Origin: Planctomycetia bacterium
GTDB taxonomy: Bacteria; Planctomycetota; PLA2; JAEUHO01
Assembly: GCA_030618975.1 (NCBI GenBank)
Contig: JAUXCH010000108.1
Location: forward strand, 1-10,146
Direction of reading: 5' to 3'
DNA length: 10,146 bases
Numbering within the stretch: position 1 is the first letter of the stretch; the number at the start of each line of letters is the position of its first letter. This document shows positions 1 through 6,721 of this stretch, one piece after another. Made by a program: the position numbers and the translations under genes. The notes beneath the pieces were generated by a model, which saw nothing but the letters and a program-made list of their open reading frames with translations, was not told where the DNA came from and did no database searches.

Positions 1-68
1 CGGGGTCCCCCACGTCGGGGTCCCCCACGTCGGGGTCCCCCGCGTCGGGGCCCCCCGCGTCGGGGCCC
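1..68 (-). repeat. 15-bp in-frame tandem repeat in the regulator's C-terminus
   Basis: Four full 15-bp units (1-15, 16-30, 31-45, 46-60) and a partial fifth are visible. Units 1 and 2 are identical (cggggtcccccacgt). Units 3 and 4 differ from them by one and two transitions. Read on the minus strand, the repeat encodes the pentapeptide G-(D/G)-P-D-(V/A), from about residue 331. The copies become more alike toward the window edge, so the array probably continues outside. Because the unit is a multiple of three, changes in copy number would alter tail length without shifting the frame. Confidence 0.93.
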
Positions 69-1060
69 GCTCCCAGCGCGCCGAGGATCGAATCGAGGAA
101 CGTGGCCATGCCGCGGCGCACGTCCGGCGGACCGAGGATCTCGGCGTCCCCCCCCAGTCTCGCGACCTGCGTGTAGAGCCAACGCGGGCGACCGCGCTGG
201 ATGCGATAGGTACGCACGATGCTGCCGTCCGCCAGCTCCTTGAGACGGCGGCGCACCACGCCTTCGCGCATGCGCGCCGCCACCCGAGCGCTGAAGGCCA
301 CCTGCACCTCGACGTCGTCCGGCCCCTCCTTCCACAGCTCGTCGCGGCGGTACTTCTCGGCCGTGAACGCGTCGGGAACCTCGTACTCGGTGCCGGGCAG
401 GAGAACGGCCTCGCGGATCCGATCGACGCGGAACGGAAGCTCCCGGCCACGCGTGTGGTCCCGCGCCACCACGTACCACTTCCCCTTGTGGTCCACCAGG
501 GCGTACGGTTCGATCACGCGTCCGTACGTGACCCGGTCGCGGCTGGCGGTCCAGTAGTCGATCTGCACGCACACGTTGCGCGCCATCGCGTCCTTCAGGA
601 GGCCGATCGTCTCCGTCACCACGTCCGGCGGCGGCGTGCCCGCCACGCCGCGGTCGAACGCTTCCAGGGCCTTCCGGTCCGGACCGCCGAGGAGCTTCCT
701 GAGCTTGTCGCGAAGCCGCGGGGCTGCGGCGCCAAAGGCGGGCGGCCTGCCTCCGGAGACCGTCCTGAGCGCAAGGTCGATGGCCAGCGCCTCCTGGAGC
801 GTGAGGTGGACCGGGCGGCTCAGGTGCTCCGCGAAGCTGATCCGGACCCGGTCTCCGTGGATCGAGAACACCAGGTAGTTGTGCGGCAGGTACGGGGGTA
901 CGCCGCACAGCGTCAGCACCTCGGTGATGTCCTCCCAGATCTCCTCCTCCCGCACGCCGAAGATCGAGGCCAGCTCCGGCACGCGGATCCCGGGCCGCGC
1001 GCGGATGAGCGGAATCATCGCCAGGCAGCGGCGGATCCGGTCTCGCGCGACGATCGACAT
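1..1060 (-). CDS. PafC-like WYL-domain transcriptional regulator (3' end outside window)
   Basis: The reading frame starts at an ATG and gives 353 residues before leaving the window. Residues about 5-55 form a helix-turn-helix-like segment (RIRRCLAMIPLIRARPG, then PELASIFGV) resembling PafC proteins. Residues 81-101 (SRPVHLTLQEALAIDLALRT) match the linker of that family. The WYL domain lies at about 165-215, with VIEPYALVDHKGKWYVVARD around 182-201; the family's WYL triplet reads WYV here. A WCX-like C-terminal domain spans about 248-325. WYL domains are generally ligand or nucleic-acid sensors attached to DNA-binding domains, so a DNA-binding regulator is likely; the target is unknown. PafC normally ends near residue 320-340, whereas this protein continues into a Gly-Asp-Pro-rich pentapeptide repeat. 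It lies 10 bases after the M16 peptidase gene and may be cotranscribed, but a -10-like box directly before the ATG suggests its own promoter. No Shine-Dalgarno sequence is visible. Confidence 0.88.
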   Translation of the reverse strand, partial: MSIVARDRIRRCLAMIPLIRARPGIRVPELASIFGVREEEIWEDITEVLTLCGVPPYLPHNYLVFSIHGDRVRISFAEHLSRPVHLTLQEALAIDLALRTVSGGRPPAFGAAAPRLRDKLRKLLGGPDRKALEAFDRGVAGTPPPDVVTETIGLLKDAMARNVCVQIDYWTASRDRVTYGRVIEPYALVDHKGKWYVVARDHTRGRELPFRVDRIREAVLLPGTEYEVPDAFTAEKYRRDELWKEGPDDVEVQVAFSARVAARMREGVVRRRLKELADGSIVRTYRIQRGRPRWLYTQVARLGGDAEILGPPDVRRGMATFLDSILGALGAGPDAGGPDAGDPDVGDPDVGDP

Positions 1061-1067
1061 GGCGCGG

Positions 1068-1073
1068 ATTCTA
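1068..1073 (-). promoter_or_regulatory. -10-like box TAGAAT, 7 nt before the WYL gene ATG
   Basis: On the minus strand, TAGAAT is followed by seven bases and then the ATG at 1060. Its TAG is also the stop codon of the upstream M16 gene. The position suits a leaderless transcript, and no Shine-Dalgarno sequence competes with it. No convincing -35 element is visible about 17 bp upstream, so the call rests on the hexamer and its spacing. Confidence 0.4.
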
Positions 1074-2399
1074 CCGAGGAGATCCGGTTGGCGGAGGCCC
1101 GACCTGGTGTGCCCCTGTCAACGCCGTGGCGGGGGCTTCCATGATCGCCCAGGCCCGCGGTCGCGCGGCGAGCTCACGGAGGCGGCGGGTCACTCGACGC
1201 GCACTCGCCCGCCCTAGCGCCGCGACCGCAGCGTCCAGCCCCACCCGTTCCAGCGCGCCCGCCACCAGCCACCGGGCGAACGGCTCCGGGCCGTTCAGCA
1301 TCCGCAACCTGCCTCCGAGCGCCCTTCTCCTGGCGCGCTCGACCTCGGCCTCCGTGATCCCTGCGGTCACGGCGTCACGGAGGTGCCGGGTCAGGCGGCG
1401 CCGAAATGCGTCCACGTCGTCGACCTCGGCGGAGACCACGGCGTGCGCCACACCCCCCTCGGCCTCGTACGTGGCGTGGAAGGAGTCGTCGATCACCCCC
1501 TCGTCGTAGAGCGCGGACTGGATCCGGCCGCCGTCGTCGAACAGCGTCTCCAGGACCAGCCCCGTCAGGACCTGCCGTTCGACGAGCGCCCGGCCCGGTC
1601 GGGGCGGGACGTCCTTGAGACCCAGCCAGACGGTCGGCCGGGAGATGGGCAGGACCGCGCGGACCTCGCGGCGCCGAACTCCGCGCGGTTCGCGCGCCGG
1701 CACACGCCGGTAGCGGGCGCCCCGCACGCCCGGGTGGACGCAGGCGTCGGCCACCGCCAGCACGCGGTCGGGCAGCACGCGCCCGGCGACTGCCAGGACG
1801 AGGTTTCGAGGCGCGTACCACGTCGCGTGGACGCCGCGCAGGAGATCCAGGTCGATCCCCTCGATCGAGGACGCCGTGCCGGCGATGTCCTGCCGGACCG
1901 GATGGTCGACGTAGAGCGCCTGCAGCAGGTGCAGGTAGCCCCGCCAGGAGGGATCGTCGTCGTACATGGCGATCTCCTGGCCGATGATGCGCCGCTCCCT
2001 GAGAACGTCGTCCTGGTCGATCTCGAGCCGGCTCACGGCCCCGAGCAGGGTCTCGAGGTTGCGTTCCCAGTCGCTCGAGCACGTGAACACGTACGCCGTG
2101 TTCGACCAGGTCGTGTAGGCGTTGCCCGCGGCACCCCGGGCGTCGTAGACGGTGAAGACGTCGCCGTCCGCCTTCTGGAACATCTCGTGCTCGAGGAAGT
2201 GCGCGGTGCCGGCCGGCAGGGTGCGGCCGTCCGGAAGACGCGTGTCCACCGACCCGAAGTGCGACGCCAGGATCGCGCACGTCCGGGCGAAGCCCGGCAT
2301 CGGGGCGACGAGGATCTCCATGCCGTGGCGAGACCGCGCCCGGAAGACGTCCCTGCGAGCGAGCGGCTCGCGGTCCCGGATCAGGCGAGGCCGTGTCAC
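1071..2399 (-). CDS. M16 zinc peptidase, catalytic-type subunit (YmfH-like)
   Basis: 442 residues, a usual length for single-module M16B peptidases. The zinc motif HXXEH is intact: HFLEH at residues 67-71 within GTAHFLEHEMF, with the likely third ligand E142 in IIGQEIAMYDDDPSW. The stretches GDVFTVYDARGAAGNAYT and WERNLETLLG closely follow Bacillus YmfH. The C-terminal half (LFDDGGRIQSALYDEG) lacks the R/Y pair found in complete M16 enzymes; the upstream partner carries that pair. I infer a cytoplasmic heterodimeric peptidase; no signal peptide is visible. The GTG start is chosen because it overlaps the upstream stop codon as GTGA and follows a GGAGAGG ribosome-binding site. The frame stays open far upstream, but that part is only a shadow of the preceding gene. 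In Bacillus this family is annotated as linked to EF-P modification; transferring that role here is unproven. Confidence 0.93.
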   Translation of the reverse strand: MTRPRLIRDREPLARRDVFRARSRHGMEILVAPMPGFARTCAILASHFGSVDTRLPDGRTLPAGTAHFLEHEMFQKADGDVFTVYDARGAAGNAYTTWSNTAYVFTCSSDWERNLETLLGAVSRLEIDQDDVLRERRIIGQEIAMYDDDPSWRGYLHLLQALYVDHPVRQDIAGTASSIEGIDLDLLRGVHATWYAPRNLVLAVAGRVLPDRVLAVADACVHPGVRGARYRRVPAREPRGVRRREVRAVLPISRPTVWLGLKDVPPRPGRALVERQVLTGLVLETLFDDGGRIQSALYDEGVIDDSFHATYEAEGGVAHAVVSAEVDDVDAFRRRLTRHLRDAVTAGITEAEVERARRRALGGRLRMLNGPEPFARWLVAGALERVGLDAAVAALGRASARRVTRRLRELAARPRAWAIMEAPATALTGAHQVGPPPTGSPR

Positions 2400-2409
2400 G
2401 GCCCTCTCC
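2396..2409 (-). promoter_or_regulatory. RBS and GTGA stop/start overlap coupling the two M16 genes
   Basis: GGAGAGG occupies 2409-2403 on the minus strand. The GTG start of the downstream subunit (2399-2397) shares two bases with the upstream TGA stop (2398-2396). This 4-base overlap implies translational coupling, as expected for subunits needed in equal amounts. It fixes the start of the downstream gene. Confidence 0.8.
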
Positions 2410-3730
2410 GGACGGACCCGCGGGGCAGGAGGGCGTAGGACACCTCGAGGCGCAGGTTGCGGCCGACCCGGCGGACGCGGGCCGGGGTGACCCGGTCCAC
2501 GGCGTCGGCCCAGCGGACCGGGTCGGGATCCAGCCCCAGCGTCGTCCTCCCCTGCAGCCAGGCGAGCCAGGCCGCACGGTCGTCGCCGAGCGTGGCCACC
2601 TGCGCCCGCACGCCCGCCCGGTACGCATCGAGGGCCACCGGATCCAGCCGCCCGGACGCGACCTCCCGGGCCAGCCCCTGGACCAGGCGCCGCGTGCGCG
2701 GCTCGTCCGCGGGCTCGACACCGACCTGGGCCAGCAGCAGGCCCTGGGCCGCGATCCACTGGGCGTCGGCGTGGTAGCAGAGTGCGTGCTTCTCGCGGAC
2801 GACCTGGAAGAGCCGTGAGTAGGTGCCACCCCCGAACACGCCGGCCAGCACGGCGGCGGCGGGCAGGAGCGCCGCGTCCGCCCGGACCGGAGACCGCCAG
2901 GCGAAGACCAGCTGGCCCTGCTGGACGTCGTCCTCCTCGACCACGCGCCGGGGTCTCGCGCGCGCCGGACGCGCCGCCGAGGCAACCGGAGGCCGGACGG
3001 AAAGCTGCGCGCGACCGGGCCACAGAAGGTGTTTCCTCACCACGGCGACGGCCTCCCGGATGCCCACGTCCGCCACGAGGAATACGTCCACGGGCGCCGT
3101 GGCGAGCAGGCGGGCGTGCAGCTCGGCGAGCACGGCCGGCGTCGCGGCGCCCACCGCCTTCGCCCGCCCGAGCGCCTCCAGCGCGAACGGCTCGCCCCGG
3201 CAGGCCTCTTCGACGCACCGGACCCAGGCGCGACGCGGCTTGTCGTCGGCGAGGGAGCACAACATTCGAAGGAGATTCACCTGCTCCGTCCGGACCAGGT
3301 CGGCGTCCAGGGGCCCCGAGCCGCGACCGGCCTGCCGTTTCGGACGGGCGAGCACCTCTCCGAGCAGCGCCAGGCCGCGCGCCAGCCGGCCACCGCCGCG
3401 GCGCCGGCCGTCAGGCACCCCGAGCGTCGGCCACTCCAGGGTCGAGATCAGCAGCTGCCGGGCGCCCGCCTTCGACACGGTGACCTGGAGCGAGGCCCCG
3501 TACAGGTCCGCCAGGGCGTGGGCCAGGGCCCGGCGGGTCGGATGGCGTCCGGTCGCGGACTGGAGCACCAGGGCCAGGAGGGACGTCGCGGTCGCCTCGG
3601 CGCCCAGGTCCCGGTGCAGGACCACGCGGCAGAGGGCGGTGGTGAACCGGTCCGTCGACAGGAGATGCAGCCGGACCCCGGGAGCCACCTCCCGCGTGAC
3701 CGGCACGATCGGACCTGCCACCTGCGCCAC
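2396..3730 (-). CDS. M16-family non-zinc subunit (YmfF-like)
   Basis: 444 residues. The N-terminal half follows Bacillus YmfF: GVRLHLLSTDRFTTALCRVV (residues 18-37), LVLQSATGRHPTRRALAHAL (54-73) and LYGASLQVTVSKAGARQLLI (76-95). Where active M16 enzymes have HXXEH, this chain reads ALVLQSATG, so it has no zinc site and cannot be catalytic alone. The C-terminal half keeps the conserved M16 core GGTYSRLFQVVREKHALCYH (301-320), including an R312/Y319 pair at the 7-residue spacing known for substrate-binding R/Y pairs. It is therefore probably the partner that completes the active site of the adjacent zinc subunit. The GTG start has a good GGGAGAGG ribosome-binding site at 3740-3733. It is the first gene of the minus-strand run and is divergent from the LolA-like gene. 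Confidence 0.9.
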   Translation of the reverse strand: MAQVAGPIVPVTREVAPGVRLHLLSTDRFTTALCRVVLHRDLGAEATATSLLALVLQSATGRHPTRRALAHALADLYGASLQVTVSKAGARQLLISTLEWPTLGVPDGRRRGGGRLARGLALLGEVLARPKRQAGRGSGPLDADLVRTEQVNLLRMLCSLADDKPRRAWVRCVEEACRGEPFALEALGRAKAVGAATPAVLAELHARLLATAPVDVFLVADVGIREAVAVVRKHLLWPGRAQLSVRPPVASAARPARARPRRVVEEDDVQQGQLVFAWRSPVRADAALLPAAAVLAGVFGGGTYSRLFQVVREKHALCYHADAQWIAAQGLLLAQVGVEPADEPRTRRLVQGLAREVASGRLDPVALDAYRAGVRAQVATLGDDRAAWLAWLQGRTTLGLDPDPVRWADAVDRVTPARVRRVGRNLRLEVSYALLPRGSVRRGP

Positions 3731-3909
3731 GACCTCTCCCGACGGGTATGCTGATGGACTTGGCGTCCAAAAGGCACGGGCGACGAGGAGGATCCCATCC
3801 CGCCGCCCGTACGTCCAACTTGGGCCTCGATCCGACCGATCCGAACCACCGATGAACCACCGATGCGGGGCGTACCCGAGAGGTTGCCACGCCCCTCCGT
3901 GAGGACCAC
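3731..3909. promoter_or_regulatory. Divergent intergenic control region with short repeats
   Basis: This region separates the M16 run (minus) from the LolA-like gene (plus). It contains tggac-ttggc-gtcca, a 5-bp inverted repeat with a 5-base spacer (3755-3769), overlapped by ttgg-cgt-ccaa (3760-3770). A second small palindrome, ccaa-c-ttgg, lies at 3815-3823. The heptamer cgtccaa occurs in both places, 48 bp apart. A perfect tandem duplication of gaaccaccgat follows at 3843-3864. These may be operator half-sites. I see no convincing -35/-10 pair on either strand. The plus gene has a GTGAGGAC ribosome-binding site at 3899-3906. Confidence 0.45.
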
Positions 3910-4839
3910 ATGACCGTCAGCCGTCCCATGCCCCAGATCCGCACCGCCCTCGTGGCGTCGTTCCTCCTGCTCGGCATCCTCGCCTTCGCCGCGCCCGCCC
4001 CGCTCCTTGCCCAGGGAGGCCCCGGCGGCACCGCTCCCGCCGCTCCGCCCGCAAAGCAGGACCCGGCCCTCGCCTGGGGCGCGAGGTTCTTCGACGACGC
4101 GATCCGCTACGTCGCCCGAGGCCGCGCCGCGATGCCGCAGGTCAACGACTTCTACGCGAAGCTCGACGCCAAGATCGAGCTCGACACCTCCCGCCAGGAG
4201 GGGCTGATGCGCCTCTGGTACAAGGCGCCGGGCATGTTCCGTCAGGAGCTCTCGACGAACGGCGGGACCACCACGAAGATCCTGAAGGGTGAAGAGGGCT
4301 GGATCCGAACGCCCCAGGGACGCGTCGACTCGCTCGCGTTCACGCCCGAGGGCCAGAAGACGATCAAGCAGCTCAAGGACGACCGCGACCGCATCAGCGA
4401 CCTCGCGAGCTTCCTCACGCTCCAGGCGCTCAAGGGCCCCGGCGTCACGTTCCACTTCGACGGCTACAAGAAGGGCAGCGGCACCTACGCGGGCAACTGG
4501 ATCAAGATCACCCGCCGGGCCCCGAGCAAGACGAACATCGTCTTCTGGCTCGCCTACGAGCGCACCGGCGAGAACAGCGTCCGCGCGACCTGGCCGGGCA
4601 TCGTCCGCGTCGAGGGCGACCCCTCGAAGAACTACCCCACCGAGGACTACATCCTCAAGGAGTGGGACTCGCAGCTCTCGCAGACCAGCCGCGAGTTCCG
4701 CTACCCCCGGCGCATCGAGGCGTACTCGATCCTGAAGGACGCCCAGGGCCGGACCGTGCCCACGCGCTTCCTCTTCGCGATCGTCGACGACATCAAGATC
4801 AACGCCGGCATCGACGCGACGCGGTTCTCCGCCAAGTAG
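3910..4839 (+). CDS. Exported LolA/LolB-fold outer-membrane lipoprotein-sorting-like protein
   Basis: 309 residues with an N-terminal signal peptide: a short basic/polar start, the hydrophobic core ALVASFLLLGILAFAA (13-28), and probable cleavage near LLA|QG (34/35). A Pro/Ala/Gly linker runs to about residue 50. The mature part has the beta-rich pattern of the LolA-like fold: VNDFYAKLDAKIEL, EGLMRLWYKAPGMFRQEL (98-115), TKILKGEEGWIRTPQGR, then KKGSGTYAGNWIKITRR. It ends in the family-typical INAGIDATRFSAK. No lipobox cysteine is visible, so a soluble periplasmic protein is likely. LolA-fold proteins bind lipids or lipoprotein acyl chains, but the genuine LolA identity is not supported, so no symbol is given. 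A second ATG at 3928 would give a start six residues shorter. The gene is monocistronic, divergent from the M16 run and convergent with mutL. Confidence 0.75.
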   Translation: MTVSRPMPQIRTALVASFLLLGILAFAAPAPLLAQGGPGGTAPAAPPAKQDPALAWGARFFDDAIRYVARGRAAMPQVNDFYAKLDAKIELDTSRQEGLMRLWYKAPGMFRQELSTNGGTTTKILKGEEGWIRTPQGRVDSLAFTPEGQKTIKQLKDDRDRISDLASFLTLQALKGPGVTFHFDGYKKGSGTYAGNWIKITRRAPSKTNIVFWLAYERTGENSVRATWPGIVRVEGDPSKNYPTEDYILKEWDSQLSQTSREFRYPRRIEAYSILKDAQGRTVPTRFLFAIVDDIKINAGIDATRFSAK

Positions 4840-4853
4840 GTCAAGAGGCCAAA

Positions 4854-4909
4854 CGGGTGTCGTGCGCCCCGGGAGTTCGTGCATGCGAATTTCCGGCGCA
4901 CGGCACCCG
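4854..4909. terminator. Long imperfect hairpin between convergent genes, probable terminator
   Basis: An outer 13-bp stem pairs 4854-4866 with 4897-4909 and has one G-T wobble. A two-base CC bulge (4867-4868) follows, then an inner 11-bp stem (4869-4879 with 4886-4896, two wobbles) and a tgcatg loop. It starts 15 bases after the plus-strand stop codon and ends 11 bases before the mutL stop codon. On the minus strand it is followed by TTTGGCCTCTT, a weak T-rich tail; no T tract follows on the plus strand. A bidirectional or mainly mutL terminator is the simplest reading, although the stem is longer than usual. Confidence 0.65.
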
Positions 4910-4920
4910 GTCTCACCGAC

Positions 4921-6708
4921 CTAGACCGTCCGGTGGAACCAGCGCTCCAGCAGGCCGCGCGACAGTGTGAGCCGCGTGGGGCGCCCGTGCGGGCAGGAGT
5001 GCGAGTGGTCGAGTGCCTCGGCGCGTTCGAGCAGGGCGAGCACCTCCTCGTCGCGTAGCACGTCGCCCGCCATCACCGCACTGCGGCAGGCCATGCGGTC
5101 GACCGTCTCCTTCACGAGGGACGCCCGGTCGAGCCCCTCGGCCGCCCCCCGCGCGAGCACCTCGAGCACCTCGGCGAGCATCGCCTCGGGATCGGGACGG
5201 CTGAGGACCGCAGGGAGTCCCTGGATCGCCACGGCGTCCTCGCCGAACGGCTCCACGATCCAGCCCAGCGTGCGGAGGGTCTCGGCCTGCTCCCTCACGA
5301 GCGCCGCTTCCGCGTGCCCGAGCGAAACGACCACGGGCACGAGGAGGCGCTGCACCTCCAGCGCGCCCGCCTCCCTGAGCCGGGCCGAGATCTCCTCGAA
5401 GAGGATCCGCTCGTGCAGGGCGTGCTGGTCGACGAGGACGACCTCCCCGTCCCCCTCGAGCACCAGGTAGGTCCCCAACACCTGTCCGACGGGGCGCAGG
5501 CCCTCGCCCGTGCGGCGCGCGGGGGGGGACTCGGCCGGCCCGGACCCCGACGGCCCGGCCCCCGGCGGTCCCTCCGCCACCCGCCCGGCACCCGGTGTAG
5601 GGGCACTCGAAAACGCCGGTGACGCTCGCCCCACGCCGTGCGTGAAGGCGAACTCCACCGCCTCGGCCGTGCTCGGCCTCGGGTGGGACGACTCGAGCGG
5701 CACGGAAACACCCGGGGGGGCGCCTTCGAGGGCTTCCCTGAGGATCCGCTGCACGAGGCGGTGCACGGTGCTTCCGTCGCGCCACCGCACCTCCGCCTTC
5801 GCGGGATGCACGTTGACGTCGACCTGGGACGGGTCGCACGTGAGGAACAGGAAGGCGACGGGCCTCCTGTTTCCCGGCGGCAGGAGGTCGGCGTAGGCCT
5901 GGCGCACGGCGTGCGACACGGTGCGGTCGCGGACGAAGCGTCCGCCCACGAAGACCTGTTCCAGCCGTGCGTCCCCGCGGTGGACCGAGGGCGGACCGAC
6001 CCAGCCCTCGAGATGGAATCCCAGGTGCTCGCCTCGAACCTCGAGCAGGGACGCGGCCAGGTCGTCGCCGTGCACCCCCCCGATGCGGGCGCGCCGGTCG
6101 CTCCCGGCCGGCGTATCCCGCAACGTGCGCGTCCCCTGCACGAGCCGGAAGGCGACCTCCGGGAATGCGACGGCGAAGCGCCCCAGGAGCGTGGTCACGT
6201 GCCCGAGCTCGGTCGCGGCCGTGCGGAGGAACTTCCGCCGGGCCGGCACCTTCGCGAAGAGCCCCTCCACGCGCACCACGGTGCCCGGCGACGAGGCGGC
6301 CGGTGTCGGCGACCTGACGTCGCCCTCGAAGTCCTCGACGACCCAGCCCGCCTCCGCGCCCGACGGGCGCGACGTGATGCGCACGCGCGCGACGCTCCCG
6401 ACGCTCGCGAGGGCCTCGCCACGAAATCCGAGGCTGCCGACGTGAAGCAGGTCGTCGACGGACTCCACCTTGCTCGTCGCGTGCGGCAGGAAGGCGCGGG
6501 CGAGATCCTGCTCGTCCATGCCCCAGCCGTCGTCGGCCACCTCGATGAGCGCGCGGCCCCCGTCCCCGACACGCACGTCGATCCTCCGCGCGCCTGCGTC
6601 GAGCGCATTCTCGACGAGCTCCTTCACGACGGAGGCCGGACGCTCGATCACCTCGCCGGCGGCGATCTGGTTGACGACGTGCGGATCGAGGACGTGGATG
6701 CGGCCCAT
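4921..6708 (-). CDS. mutL: DNA mismatch repair protein MutL, endonuclease type
   Basis: 595 residues with both domains. The N-terminal GHKL ATPase shows NQIAAGEVIERPASVVKELV (13-32), with E30 matching the catalytic Glu of E. coli MutL and N34 the Mg ligand, then DDGWGM (59-64), HATSK (76-80) and GFRGEALASV (94-103). DVNVHPAK at 297-304 closes the ATPase module. A Pro/Gly/Ser linker spans about 330-405. The C-terminal domain carries the metal-binding nuclease motif DQHALHERILFE (427-438), ACRSAVMAGD (540-549) and CPHGRP (572-577). This is the nicking form found in bacteria without MutH. QRLLVP (453-458) matches the QxLxxP sliding-clamp-binding motif. The ATG lies 13 bases after the holA stop codon with only a weak upstream ribosome-binding site, so it is probably translated from the ubiX-ubiA-holA-mutL transcript. 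The linker includes C8 and C7 runs. Confidence 0.97.
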   Translation of the reverse strand: MGRIHVLDPHVVNQIAAGEVIERPASVVKELVENALDAGARRIDVRVGDGGRALIEVADDGWGMDEQDLARAFLPHATSKVESVDDLLHVGSLGFRGEALASVGSVARVRITSRPSGAEAGWVVEDFEGDVRSPTPAASSPGTVVRVEGLFAKVPARRKFLRTAATELGHVTTLLGRFAVAFPEVAFRLVQGTRTLRDTPAGSDRRARIGGVHGDDLAASLLEVRGEHLGFHLEGWVGPPSVHRGDARLEQVFVGGRFVRDRTVSHAVRQAYADLLPPGNRRPVAFLFLTCDPSQVDVNVHPAKAEVRWRDGSTVHRLVQRILREALEGAPPGVSVPLESSHPRPSTAEAVEFAFTHGVGRASPAFSSAPTPGAGRVAEGPPGAGPSGSGPAESPPARRTGEGLRPVGQVLGTYLVLEGDGEVVLVDQHALHERILFEEISARLREAGALEVQRLLVPVVVSLGHAEAALVREQAETLRTLGWIVEPFGEDAVAIQGLPAVLSRPDPEAMLAEVLEVLARGAAEGLDRASLVKETVDRMACRSAVMAGDVLRDEEVLALLERAEALDHSHSCPHGRPTRLTLSRGLLERWFHRTV

Positions 6709-6721
6709 GGCTCAGGAGACC

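Noticed and set aside
1..68. Tandem repeats at the window edge as a CRISPR array
   Set aside because: The units are 15 bp, directly adjacent with no spacers, and in frame with the WYL protein.
1375..2985. Long minus-strand open frame of 536 codons
   Set aside because: It overlaps both M16 genes in another frame, has Arg/Pro/Ser-rich composition and matches no family. Long shadow frames are normal at this GC content.
1071..3260. A 729-residue version of the zinc M16 protein
   Set aside because: The extra N-terminal 287 residues are Arg/Gly/Pro-rich shadow sequence over the YmfF-like gene. The GTG at 2399 with RBS and GTGA overlap fits the family length.
3448..4884. Minus-strand 478-codon open frame opposite the LolA-like gene
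   Set aside because: It is antisense to a gene with a clear signal peptide and family C-terminus. Its second half runs out of frame into the YmfF-like gene.
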